The translations under genes and the position numbers were made by a program. The notes under the pieces are model-generated. The model was not told the DNA's origin, searched no databases, and worked only from the letters and a program-made list of their open reading frames with translations. A stretch of 64,000 bases of DNA, from NCBI GenBank assembly GCA_030248295.1, contig JASANH010001283.1, forward strand, positions 124,001 to 188,000, given 5' to 3'. Source of the DNA: Mesodorylaimus sp. YZB2_4. Lineage: Eukaryota > Nematoda > Enoplea > Dorylaimida > Dorylaimidae. Below, in pieces: positions 11,372 to 22,700 of the stretch (the first letter of the stretch is position 1; every line of letters begins with the position of its first letter).

Positions 11372-11530
11372 TGGTTGCTTGGGTTTTCAAGACCACTCTG
11401 AAATCTCGACGGCCACTGATTTGCTACTAAAATTCTCCAGCATTTATGGCAACCAAGGTTTACTTTTTTGAACAATATGGGAAGAGTGTTCAAATAAGGT
11501 CCAGCCTATTCAGAAAGCCATTGAATCAAC
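11372..11530 (-). promoter_or_regulatory. Conserved promoter and leader of P2
   Basis: The minus strand shows CCATAAATGC (TATA variant, about 77 bases before the ATG), then GTAGCAAATCAGTGGCC and GAGATTTCA in the leader, and ACCTTATTTGAACAC upstream. The same ordered blocks precede P1 and P3. Confidence 0.55.
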
Positions 11531-11857
11531 TGCACACAACTGACTGTCCTGGTCATTTCGAGAAGATTTGGTGCAATCAAGAGATGAAATTGTGCAAATA
11601 TTTTGTTCAACGTTTCCGAAAAAAATCGAGCCAAAAATTTGACGAGCTGGATTATTCGAGATAAAGACAGGCTCAAATGATTTACGCAGCATGAATGAAA
11701 TATATTGCAAAAATGGGGTCGCAGCTTTGGAATAGTTAAACAAGCAATTTGCGCCTTTTCATGTTCTCCCTGCGTAGTGAGGCTGTGTTGTCCTTGTGAT
11801 TTGAATGTGGCGCCATATTGTCCTGTGTGTCAATACTGTACGCTATTGAGCGGGTGT

Positions 11858-12660
11858 GCGTGAGGATGAGCGAGTGTGGATGGAGTTGCAGAGGCATATT
11901 TCAAATCTGTACCCTGCAAAGCAGACACGCGTCAACGCCGGCGGCAACGTCTGTTTGTGACCGCAACGAAACCGTGTGCGCGGTCGCTATACAAGTCGCG
12001 TAGGTGTGGTACTCGGGTCAAACTCGGCTTTTTGAAAAGCTCCGTGAAATATTTTTGTCTTTTTTGGGCCCAGACTTTTAAGCCTAATGTAGAAGAATGC
12101 AAAAACTTAATGTAAAAAATGTAAAAATGCCTTGTTCCTCAGTTGTATTCCATACTTCGATGATGTAAACTCATTCTGTAGACAGAAAAAGTGACTCGTA
12201 GGCCTTGTATAGCAGCTTATTTACAGGAAAGTCATTTCCCAGGGTGAGTCATGAAGCGAGCTCTGTGCCCAAGTATTTGCAAATATGAATTGGACACAGA
12301 CAGTAAATTGTAAGCAAGTAAAAATGGGTTTATTTCTTAGTGGATATCGCATTATCCGACTGCCTTGCTTCTTCTTTCATCTCTTATCTCTTCATTTCTC
12401 ATCCTGGGCTTAGGCTTAGGCTCTTTAGTCTGGTATTTCCTCCATTGCATAGATATCAAAGAAAACGTTGTTTCTGTCCGTCGTGGTGTTCTCTAAGCGT
12501 GCGAGCTCCCACGCACCGCCCGGGCTCTGCGACCGCGCACACAGTTTCGTTGCAGTCGCAAACAGTCGCTGCCGCCGCCTGTGACGCGTGTCTGCCTAGA
12601 AGGGAACAGATTTGAAATATGCGTTGCAAAGTGGAGTGCGGTTGCCTCGCTCATCTCACG
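11858..12660. mobile_element. Long inverted-repeat (foldback) element
   Basis: The arm at 11858-11988 and the arm at about 12528-12660 are reverse complements over about 130 bases with scattered mismatches. Shared words include CAGATTTGAAATATGC, GACGCGTGTCTGC and GCGACCGCGCACAC. The spacer of about 540 bases has no supported gene. The outer ends match as CGTGAGGATGAGCGAG against CGTGAGATGAGCGAG. The element lies exactly between the divergently oriented peptide genes P2 and P3. Confidence 0.6.
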
Positions 12661-12744
12661 ATCAGTGGTGAATCCATGCATTTGACGTCTTTACTTTCGA
12701 GAAGAAATAGAGAGTCTGCACGATGTCGGGGTCGTTTTCTTAAG

Positions 12745-12832
12745 TAAGTGTGTTTAGGTCTCACCTAGGTTTAGTCTTCATGCTAGGTCTACGACGTGCA
12801 GGAGCTGGGAGCCCATCCTGTAGAGGATCGTT
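12745..12832 (+). repeat. Dispersed repeat, second copy at 21548
   Basis: The stretch containing TAGGTCTCACCTAGG and GTGCAGGAGCTGGGAG reappears inverted at about 21548-21640, inside the doublecortin gene's second intron. The family is not recognised. Confidence 0.55.
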
Positions 12833-12944
12833 ACGACGCCTGCGCAGAATTGCATAGTATATTTTGGCAATAACCACCTGGACTATCAGTTTTGCGTAAT
12901 TAGTTCAGCAGCTCGATCCATGGCGTAGCTCTATTCTAAACCCA

Positions 12945-13259
12945 AACTTATTGTTGCAATTTGTAACAATAAGCGCATTCAGTGCAAAGACGACGAAATA
13001 TGCTGCGCGTTGAAAAAATATTTATAAATTTTTGAGCCTTCAAGAAAAAATAGGATTTTAGAAAGCTTATTGAACAACTGCTCTCTCGATAGGCTAACCC
13101 TCTTATTTGAACGTCTTTTCCCTATTGTTATGGCGGATGAAGATTGATTTTTTGAAATGTTCCGGAAAACAAACTATGCCCTATAAATGCTGACGATTTT
13201 CAGCAGTCAATCAGTGGCCATCAAGATTTCAAAGTGGTCTTCACAATCCGAGCATACAC
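12945..13259 (+). promoter_or_regulatory. Conserved promoter and leader of P3
   Basis: CTATAAATGC at 13191-13200 is a strong TATA box 68 bases before the ATG. Downstream are CAGCAGTCAATCAGTGGCC and AAGATTTCAAAGTGGTCTT. Upstream are ATGGCGGATGAAGATTGATT, CTCTTATTTGAACG and an AACAATAAGCGC word. The same blocks occur in the same order before P1, and partly before P2. Confidence 0.65.
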
Positions 13260-13466
13260 ATGGATGCCAAATTAGTGATCGTGCTCGTGCTCGTTGGAGC
13301 TCTCTTCACGTCTTCCATCCGAGCCATGCCTGGGGAGTCGGAATCAGAACCAGAAGAATTGCAAGCGTCGGTACAGAAGCGCGCCGTTGCTCGCAAGTCA
13401 GGACGCCGGCCGGGAAAATTACTGATTATTGGTGGCTCCCGCCCTGGTAAGCCGAAAAAGGGATGA
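13260..13466 (+). CDS. Small secreted cationic peptide, copy P3
   Basis: A 68-residue precursor. The signal peptide is residues 1 to about 22 (MDAKLVIVLVLVGALFTSSI, then RA). An acidic segment with ESESEPEE follows (about 25-33), then a dibasic QKR at 39-41. The last 27 residues are highly basic, rich in Arg, Lys, Gly and Pro, ending in RPGKPKKG. The KR site and terminal KKG fit convertase cleavage and C-terminal amidation. The order leader, acidic pro-part, basic tail is typical of antimicrobial or neuropeptide precursors. The choice between them is inference. It is intronless and has the best TATA box of the three copies. Confidence 0.78.
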   Translation: MDAKLVIVLVLVGALFTSSIRAMPGESESEPEELQASVQKRAVARKSGRRPGKLLIIGGSRPGKPKKG

Positions 13467-14292
13467 GTCATTGGGCTGACTGGATGTCAATGACAGCGAG
13501 GGAAAGGAAACTGTTGAATAAAAATGTCGAGGATGTGTGGCTCTATGGGTATTATAAACACAGGCTGGTCATAAATCTTGTTTCTGGTGATCAAATTATT
13601 TCCAACCAGCTGCAGTCTGAGCAAAAAAAGCCCTGCGGCATGACTCATATTCTGCAGTACTATGTGGAGAAGATCTTATTGAATAGGTTGTGCGCTTTGC
13701 TAGTGTGTAACGCGTAATCAGAGAAGATGTGAGAGCCTGACAAGGGAGCATCGCCAACCGTCAAGTCGAAGTTTAGAAAAGGAAAAATTGCAACATCTTC
13801 CTGGGTATAAAAGAAAGCTCTGGGCGAAATATTCGAGGCTTTTGGCCAACTGGTCAGTGCTTAAAGTACAGTAAAATTTTTCAATTCTACTGAATTTTTT
13901 GGGTTTCCTTTGGAAAAAACCGTGAGCCAGAGTGAGGGAAGCTTAAATTCGAAACTTCGAACCCAAAAACCAAGTTTGGAAAGAACTCTGCATGTGTTCC
14001 TTCCGCCACGCTCGGCTCCCTTACCACACAAAACTTCAGGACTTCAGACGCTGACCACTACTGACCAGTCGGCCAGACGCCTCCAATATTTTGCACAGTG
14101 CTTTCTTTTTCACCCAGGAACATGTTAAAATTTTTCGTTTTTCCAAGTTCGACTTCACAGTTGGCAATGTTCCCTTGCGAGTCTGCGGGACAAACATCTC
14201 CTTCTTGCAACTATCCCTACAGCTGAAACATCAACCTGAGAGGGGAGAGTATCGATCTCTCAACCACCATGACTTTGTACATTCACAGCGTA
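13467..14292. other. Intergenic with an orphan TATA box
   Basis: GGGTATAAAAG at about 13804-13814 looks like a real core promoter. No coding exon follows that I can support; the broken four-TM copy begins about 950 bases later. Confidence 0.35.
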
Positions 14293-14353
14293 TCTCTATG
14301 CATGCCTCGACTCTGTATATTGCCAATATACAGAGTCGAGGCATGTCTCTATG
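14293..14353. mobile_element. 45-base near-perfect palindrome flanked by 8-base direct repeats
   Basis: Left arm 14301-14322 and right arm 14324-14345 are perfect reverse complements (22 bases) with a single C between. They begin and end CATGCCTCG and CGAGGCATG. The palindrome is bracketed by identical 8-mers TCTCTATG at 14293-14300 and 14346-14353, as expected for a target-site duplication. It may be a minimal non-autonomous DNA transposon; 8-base duplications are typical of hAT-type transposases. Confidence 0.65.
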
Positions 14354-14756
14354 AGCCTACTGTTTCGCGCGCACAGCAGCAGACAACACTGAATTTATCC
14401 ATGGAACCTGCAAATGCCGCGCGGGAAAAGGCCACACTTCTGGATCTCGACAGAGAATGAGCACAGAAATTTTTTTTCAGCGTAAGGATTTCTGACCTTG
14501 CGAATTGTAAGTAACAACGTCAAGATATTTTCTGGTTCTCAAGCAACTGGCCCTTCAGTGCCGGTCGTCTTTAACGCTTCGCCAGAGCATATATTCCGTA
14601 CAGTATAATGAATGCATCTTGGCGAGGAGCCCGGCTAAACAGGTTCTACAACCAGTTCAAATGGGAAAACTGTGCCGTCGACGTTGGGAGAACTTGGCGA
14701 GCTGCATTGCTCACATCCCATTCTGACTCTGACTTGGCTGCAAAGTCGAAACATCT
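14354..14756. other. Intergenic upstream of T4
   Basis: No supported feature. Confidence 0.35.
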
Positions 14757-15416
14757 ATGTCTGGTCCAAATTCAATTCACTGCTGTTGTTCAATCAAAAG
14801 CGCTACTTTAATTATTTCTGTACTTGAATTTTTCACTTTAATTCTTTTACTTCTCTTCGTAAGCACTCAATTCAAAAACGGAGAGTATGCCTTAGCTGGA
14901 GCTGAAAGCTCATATTCTTTTAGCCGTGCGGGAATGCCTGTCATTGATGTATCCAGTTTAGTATTGGCCGACAAATATGTCCAAGCAGGGAGCAGAAATA
15001 CTAGCCCAGCTTTTACTGGACTCGGTATCGTAATCGGCATGGGAGCCGTGCTGGGATTGGTGAACTGAATGATCAAACAGAAGCCAAAACTACTTTTCCT
15101 CTATTTGATTATGCAAGGTTTGGCTATGATAGCATTGGTTATTGGAATATTACTTTGCGCTCTTCGAGCTAATGAAATTCTGAATATCGATCTGAAACCT
15201 GATCAAGTTTTGGTAAAGGAAAATGATAAAGTTAAATCAAATGCAACCGTCAGTCCAGACCTGATAAGAGATTAAGAATCGAAAATTTTACGAATTAGTC
15301 GAGGTATTTCGATACGAATGGCAGTTATTTTAAGCATTTTATCGATTGCGAAGGTATATTTTGCCTATTTCATATACAAGTGTTTTCGATTTTTGGTCAG
15401 CAAGCAAATGACATGA
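14757..15416 (+). pseudogene. Four-transmembrane family T, copy 4 (T4), two in-frame stops
   Basis: A single reading frame of 220 codons aligns end to end with T3: HCCCSIK near residue 8, four hydrophobic segments, a KQKPKLLFLYL turn, LCALRANE and a final YKCFRFL stub. It is interrupted by TGA at 15066-15068, where the paralogues have a Gly codon (GGT or GGA), and by TAA at 15273-15275, in the loop before helix 4. There is no net frameshift, so the lesions are point mutations and the inactivation looks recent. Read-through or selenocysteine is unlikely because the second stop is UAA. The copy is separated from the T1-T3 array by the peptide gene cluster. Confidence 0.75.
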
Positions 15417-16752
15417 ACAAGCTCGAAATTAGTGGGTGATCGTAATTCTTTACAAACTTTGATAATGAAAATTTTGTAACCAGATCTTCGTGCACGTTGC
15501 ATGATTTGTTCGCGAAGCATGTGCGGAGAAATCAGTGAAAAAATGATATTAGTAATCAGCAAGTGGTAGTGTGGAAATCGATAATTTTGTGGCTGCTCTA
15601 AGTGCACATTCTTGGCTGAGTAAAATATTGGTCGAGACAGATTTTTGCTGCGAACTTGATGTTTGTGCTCTGCCACTATAAATTAGAAAAACCAGTAAAT
15701 AATTTAATTCCATCTCGAACGCGGGAACGAAATATGATTCTTTTTAATGCAATAAATTTCGCCAGCGACCACTGTTATATGCAGCATAAATTTGAAACGA
15801 GAATTCAGGCGTAGAAGTGATTTTTAGCATTGGTTTTGTTTTTCATAATATCAATCCCAACTAATGACAGTATGCTGAAAACTTTTGGGTCTCTCGTCCT
15901 AATGAGGACTGGGCGTAAGGGACGGAAAATCCGAGTTGTTCAGAGTGGGGGAGAAATTTTTTGCAATTTCTCCAAAAGAATCAGAATGTTTACTAAAAAT
16001 GCATGTCTTAAGAAAATTATTAAACGCTGAATTACAGACTGTCAATTCCAAAAATTACTCGCTAAATCACACCCCAGCGTCGACCTAACACGGGTTTTTT
16101 GCACTGAACCTAGCCGGTCCGAAAATAATAACTAAACTACAAGTCAAAAAACTACTTTTTGTCAGAAACTAAATTTTTTCTGAGTAAAAAGTTTCAATTA
16201 CTTCCTCAGAAATGTCATCTGCCTGGGACATGTACTGTACAAGTGTAGGGTTTTCAGTTGCTAAAAATACCAACTCCTCAACACTTCTCTACCTCTATTG
16301 AGAAAAAGCTGGCGACACAATTTTCCATGCCTGGTTGCTAAAAACAGACGGATATGACTCCGCTGAGCAATGAGAATTGGCTTCTTTCAACCGTCACCCA
16401 CCCTAATTTTCGCATTGTCCCAACCTGGAAAGGCACCAATCATCTGGCCGAAAGAGCTATGCTTTCTAGGTTTCGCACGTTGCCTAGCGCCAATTGGAAA
16501 ACACGGTACCACACCGGGTGACGCCATCAAGTCTATTCAACCAGCGTCATAAACCTGAAAAGTGCGCCACATTGGAGAAATGGAAAAAGGCCCAACGGCT
16601 TACAATTGAATCGATGGACGGTTGCTAGACTCCTCTGTCCTACAAATATGACTCCACCATAAACTTCTACTTCATTCCAACCGAGTCACTCGTGGCCCTG
16701 GCAGCTGTACTTGACACATTTTTCCGCAGTATTATCGCAGAATCGCTATAAA
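15417..16752. other. Intergenic upstream of doublecortin gene
   Basis: No supported exon. CTATAAAATGG directly overlaps the doublecortin start (16747-16756) and is unlikely to be its TATA box. Confidence 0.35.
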
Positions 16753-19700
16753 ATGGCTCAAAATGGTTTCTTGCCTCAATTGACCAATGGTGTCCGCCAA
16801 CATCATCAGCACGTCCGAAAATTATTAGACAACAAAAACGGCGCGACCAATTTGAATCGGAGTGGGGGCGAAGTGGAATGGCGTCGGCCTAATCACTTTA
16901 CAATCTACGTGTACAGAAATGGTGACGAATACGATCCTGGGACAAAAATTGCAGTCACTCGAATTCAAATGCCCCATTGGATCAGCCTCTTGGATTTTCT
17001 GACCAATCGATTGAACCTGGTCGACGGGTCGGTACAACATATTTATACAATGGATGGACAGGAGGTAAGACATTTTCGTCAATTTGAAAACAATGGAAAA
17101 TATGTAGCGGCGCATGGGAAATTCAGAAGTCGTAATTATGGAGGATACAAAGCTAAAAAGCCTCCATTTGGAGTAAAAACAGCTCTGTACGAAGATAATT
17201 TGGATGGTGGTCGATTGGGAATTTATGCTGACGAAGGACTCCGTCATTACTTGAGGCAACGAGATTTCGAGCCCACATTGGGCGATATTTGGGACAATAC
17301 ACATTTCGATTTGAAAGGAAAACGGGAAAGAATTGGCCGAAATCAACCTGACGGTGGTAAGCAAGCCACGTGCACACATCACACGCAGGTTTATAAACCT
17401 ACTGCAGCTAACCGTGGTCGCACCCAACGCGAGGCTGCAGACGGAAGTCCATTCCAGAAAACTTCTTGACTAGAGTCTAGCAGCGACCATAATGGCAGAA
17501 TACTGAGTCCACTCGAAAGGTCTCCTCGAGTCTGCACCCCGTGTTCTTTCATAATAAGTCCGCGTAGATTTTGAAACAGCGCCTGCAGACTTCCACCATG
17601 GCTTCTTGTGGATCCATGCGGATTCTTTGCGTGAATCGACGAGGCGTCGAGGCAGAGGATACATGAAAGCACTGGGATGGGATTCTCGGAATTTTGAATG
17701 AGGGATCTGAAATCTGCGGCACAGGGATGCAACTCGCTTTGATAGACTGACGATAAGGTAGACCGTTCAATTAGCTAAATTAATTTCTCATCGTCAGTCT
17801 TAGCGTGAATCCTCGATTACTTCCCCCTCCCGACTTTTTTAGTTTCGTGGGACTTTCAACCCGTTTTTGCCTATAGCCGACACAGCATCCGAAACTGCAG
17901 GCCCCCGTGACCTCCCTATGGGCTTGAAAAATTTTCAAGTTTGTAATGTTAAAATTTTGAAAAAAGGGTCTGGGCGAGCCAAAAATTAGTGACCCCCTTT
18001 CCCAACGGAAAAGCCAAATAGTCCCCCCTCCCCGCCTAGATGACTAGATGAGCCAAAAGTTAGCGAGCCCCATTTCTCTCCTGACCCTGCCGCGACTTTT
18101 GGCGCGTGGCCACAAGTCACATTCCCGAAGTAAAGTCAGCGAATAGAAAATGCTCTGTACCTCTAGAAGAGTCAGCTCCCTGATAGTCAAATATTTGAAT
18201 TTGCCGCGCGCACTGATGCTTAGGTGGAAGAATCTTATGACAGGCGGAAGGAAGCTTGGCTGAGCGCAGTGAGAGTTTTGCGCTAAACACCTCTCATTGA
18301 GTTTCGCTGTTACGGCAAGGCGTGCCGATACTCACTATTCGAGGAACTAAGGGTAGGTATAATGACAAAGGCCAAACAATGATCACATGGGACTGAACTC
18401 GTGCCAGCCAGACTGAAACTAGTGGCTCGGCTAGAAAACGGGGACGCCATGACCCAGGTGAGGCCTGCTCTGTACATTTGCTGCCCTCAAACCATGTGCA
18501 CACGCGATTGTGTAAAGTACCATCGCAAGGCTCACCAGTCTAGTATTATCGCAGTCTAGTTCGAAACATATAGAAAAGTCGGGGAATTCAAGAAGTGTCC
18601 TGAAAACCTGCGAAAATCGGGGAAAATGAGAATCTTCGAGCCAAAATTAGGGAAAAATGAGAAAAATTACATTCTGAGGTTTCAAATTTTGAAAATTCGG
18701 GAAATAATTCTGACTTCTGTCTATAAAACATGGAAAAATCAGGGGAAATGGGAATTTTTTAGCCGAAATCATGGAAGCTGTGAAGTGTTGCATTTTTAGG
18801 TTTCGAATTGGTAAACCAGAAAAATTTTAATTTTTGCCCAGGATGAAGGAATTATTTTCCGCGCCATGTGTGTACCAATTGTTAATTTGAAGTTTATAAT
18901 GTTGTTGATACAAAAAACTTGGTTTTTTGCTTTCTCGACCCCCCTTTGCAAGCGCCCGAAAAATATTAGACCCCCTCTTTAGGATTTCGGTTTCGGATGC
19001 GGCGCCTAGCAGTCCTGATATGATAGCCGGGCCGTGAAGTGACCAGCTCTCACAGCAACTTCCCTCTGTGTGTCTCCACTGGGAGCACCTCCACACGAAT
19101 GCATCCTGTGCCAGCACCAGCATCCCAGTATGATACTAGGCGAGAAGGGAGGGACATTCACTGACGTGTTTGGGAAAACAGTTTCCTCATTCTCTTCTGG
19201 TTCAGCGCCCGCCAATTGATGGTATTTAATTGTCCCAAAAAAGACTTAGCAGCCCATCCCAAATTCCTGGTGACTCGCCCAGAGCTAGGTGTGCGAGGCC
19301 CAGCTCCTCTCTGAGAATAGATTTCCGAAGCCGGAACAGAACTGGTCAGGTTGCAGACCCAAGCAATGCGGGACCCACGCCTCAACCAACTGAGCCACGA
19401 CGGCCCTCCCCGCCTCCCGACTTATTTGGGATGATAATCCCCTTAAACAGTTTCCCCAAGGCACAGCAGGGTACACATGCACAGCATGTCCTGCGACAGA
19501 ATGCAGTATCCAGTACTCGAGCCCATTGACACCTTGAAGATCAGAAATCGGCAATCTATTGCCCCAGAGACTCATGAGTAAAGCTGCCTCTGGGGAGCCG
19601 TCAAAACTATGGCATAAAATTTTATGTTCTTGGACATAAGTGGATGCTCATTTTTACATAAAGTTTATGCTGAGCGAGCATACACTTTATGCGGCGCAGC

Positions 19701-22700
19701 ATAAACTGTATGCTGCGGGAGCATACAGTCCATGCATAAACCTCGCCTCTGGACGGCAAAATGGATGTACCATGGACACACACTTTATGTTCGCGTCTGT
19801 GCCGACCTCTCATTGACCTCGCATAAAGTGGATGTGACCAGCATCCACATTATGCTGGCCGCGTCCGCTCTATGTAAAAGCATGCGTAAAATGGATGTCG
19901 CTCAGCATAAAGTTTATGTAAAAATTAGCATCCGCTTTATGTACCCGAACATAAAATTTTATGCCATAATTTTGACGGTTCCCCTTCACGCCTGACAAAA
20001 GAAAAAATGGGAAAAATATATAGTCAGCGCTGGGTCATTTTTTACAGACTGTTTTAAATGATTTTCAGATCCATAAAACCAATTTTAGAGCTTTATTAGC
20101 TTAGTTTAAATGCCAATTGCTGGTTTATTCGTTTGATTTCCGCATAACTAGAGGAAACCAGCCCCCACCCGCCCGCAGATTTTTAAGCACAAGTTACTGT
20201 ATTTGAATGCCCAGCAGCCTGAAGAGTTTTGAGGGCGAAAATCTGATAAATCTTTCTGTCTGCAATTGCGAGCGTATTCTGCATGCCAGGACAAAAAATT
20301 TGCTAACCGTTTTCTGCTTGGGCAACAAAAAACCATGCAAGTGTCAGAACCAAGGCGATACAATCCAGCTGTATGAGCTCAAGTCACTCATCCTGAACTG
20401 TACAGGGTACACTGTGGGATCCACGGGAGGTGAGATCTTTAAAAAAAGGATCTAAAAGTCACTTTGACTCGGTATGAAAGGAATTCGTTCAGATCGAATG
20501 TTTGTTTCAAGTAGAATCAATAAATTCTTATCGTTCCCGAGTTCGAGCTGATAAAGATTTGACGGCATGCATAAGTCGATAGGTCGAACGGAGCCAAAAA
20601 CACAGTATTCATATGAACTGGTGGGCTGGTGTCATGACGGCCGCCAACAATATGCGTCCAGGAAACCCGTATTGATACGTCCTATGGGGCGCATACTGAT
20701 GTCACTATGAGCTCATAGGTTGTATAGAATTCAAAATTAAGATGGCATGGCCGTTTTCAAGCTGACACGAAGGTATAAAACCGATACAATCGGTAGGAAA
20801 CTTTCTTACGATTCTAGAATTCACTAAAGAATATCGGGAAGTTCGCAATGGCTCCTACACTCTCAACAAAGCAGTGGGTGATCGTCAATACAGTCGTCAA
20901 ACTCGAACCGAAGATCTGGCCGCCACCATGATGTCGAGACTCAGCAGAAGTCAAAGTGTGAACAATGTAGCTCGTCAACGCGCATCTGTCGCTAATTTCG
21001 AAGATGGCCAAACACAATCGGCCGAAGCTAAAATGAATGGAAATCGAACAAGCGGCCAAGAGCGTCATATGAAGAAATCTGAAAGTGAAGAAGATTTCCG
21101 AGCGACTTCTGCAAAACCCGTACGTCAAGCCAGATCGCGGATCCCCACGGTTGATCCTCGAAATCGTCGTAATGCTGGTCGTACACCCGCAGGATTGAGG
21201 AATGGTGTTCCAGGGGCCTCATCTTCCGGAGTCTATGACGAGGCTGGAGCGTCGTATGACATTTTCGAAATGGCCGAAGAGGATCGACTCATTAGTGAAC
21301 TGAACAAAGCTCGAGCTGGCAGTAGAGGCGGGAAGGCGTCACAGCGGAAGGCCGAAGGAATGGGAGGACGTCGATCGAGAAGTCTAAGTACAAAGAGAAA
21401 GGTTAAAGCGGAGGAAGATGCTGCAGAATTGATGGTTCAAGCAGAAGAGCAAGTTATAGAGCAGGTTATGGACGACACGGGAGTCACCAGTAAGTGTTTT
21501 CGAGGGATCTGTGGACGGAAGTTTGATTCTGACTGGCATGTGTAAGTAGGTTCCATCTCTGAGGATGGCCTCCCAGCTCCTGCACATCCTAGACCGAGTA
21601 TGAAGACTCAACCTACCTTAGGTGAGACCTAAGCACATTTATCGTAGAAAAATGTCACCAGCATGGTGCAGGCTCTCTTCACTCCTCGCAAAGACCCAAG
21701 GGCTGCAGGGCGGTACGATTCACAGCTGACGATGGGAGCGAAGCAGCCGTCTTCCACTCCACTGGCACGTACACCCGCTTACTGGCATACAACTTTGATT
21801 CGCAGAACAATAATGGCGCCACATTCAAATTACAAGAACGTCACAACCTCACCACACGTGCACTTACTTGACCAGCCTGATGTATGCACGCAGCCGTTGA
21901 TGGGCAGGATCACATTTTGCTCCAAGGGCATGACTTAATTTTACCTGATGATCCCTTTTGCAGAAATTTTTCTCACAAATTTCAGCGGCAAGAGGTTGGC
22001 TCGCCCCAGCGTGAAAGTGTAAGAAAAAGTGCTCTAGAAGGCGGTTCATCATCATGTTTTACCTCATCACCAAACACTTATACGCACTCGAGGGTGAAGG
22101 GACACATTTTACACGAAATGATTTACTGGCCCGCGAGTCGAACACTCGCCCGTAACTGCGCACTTGACGTGAGAGGCAGACGCCTAACCCACCAGGCCAA
22201 CAAGGCCGGTAATCTAGAAAGACTCGAGCTTAATTCAGCCTCGTCTAATTGCTATAGACAGTCAGGCGTGTATATATAGTACTCGCTAATCTTTACTAGC
22301 AGCACTTTACGACTTGATGACCGCCCTTCAAGGCTAGTCTTAAGTCTAGTTCTTCGCAAAAAAAACGCCTAATATAGATCGCATTAGGACGTTGCGGTAT
22401 ATTTTGTTTTCCAAATCGTGGCTTAGCAGATGCAAATGACAAAGTTTTCCATGTAAGACAACAAAAGAATCAAAAGAGCACCAATTTTTCAACAACTTTG
22501 CCGTGTTCTCATCCATTGATCGTTTAAGCTTTTTAAAAGGATGCAAAAGCTTTCCGGAAAGGCTGTCAGCGTATGAAATGAAAAAATTGAGCCTGCGCAT
22601 CATGAACGACGACTGAATGATCGTGAGCTGCACTAGACGGATCAAAAGCTAGCATTTTTATTCTATTGTAGGAATGCAATGCAGCGGGGCTTTTTGGAGG

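Noticed and set aside
14757-15416. Selenocysteine or read-through reading of T4
   Set aside because: The second interruption is UAA, and the first TGA replaces a Gly codon, not Cys.
20207-20455. Possible extra exon of the doublecortin gene ending in GGAG|GTGAGAT
   Set aside because: Exons 17356 and 20818 already join in phase, the preceding acceptor is weak, and resemblance to a second doublecortin domain is slight.
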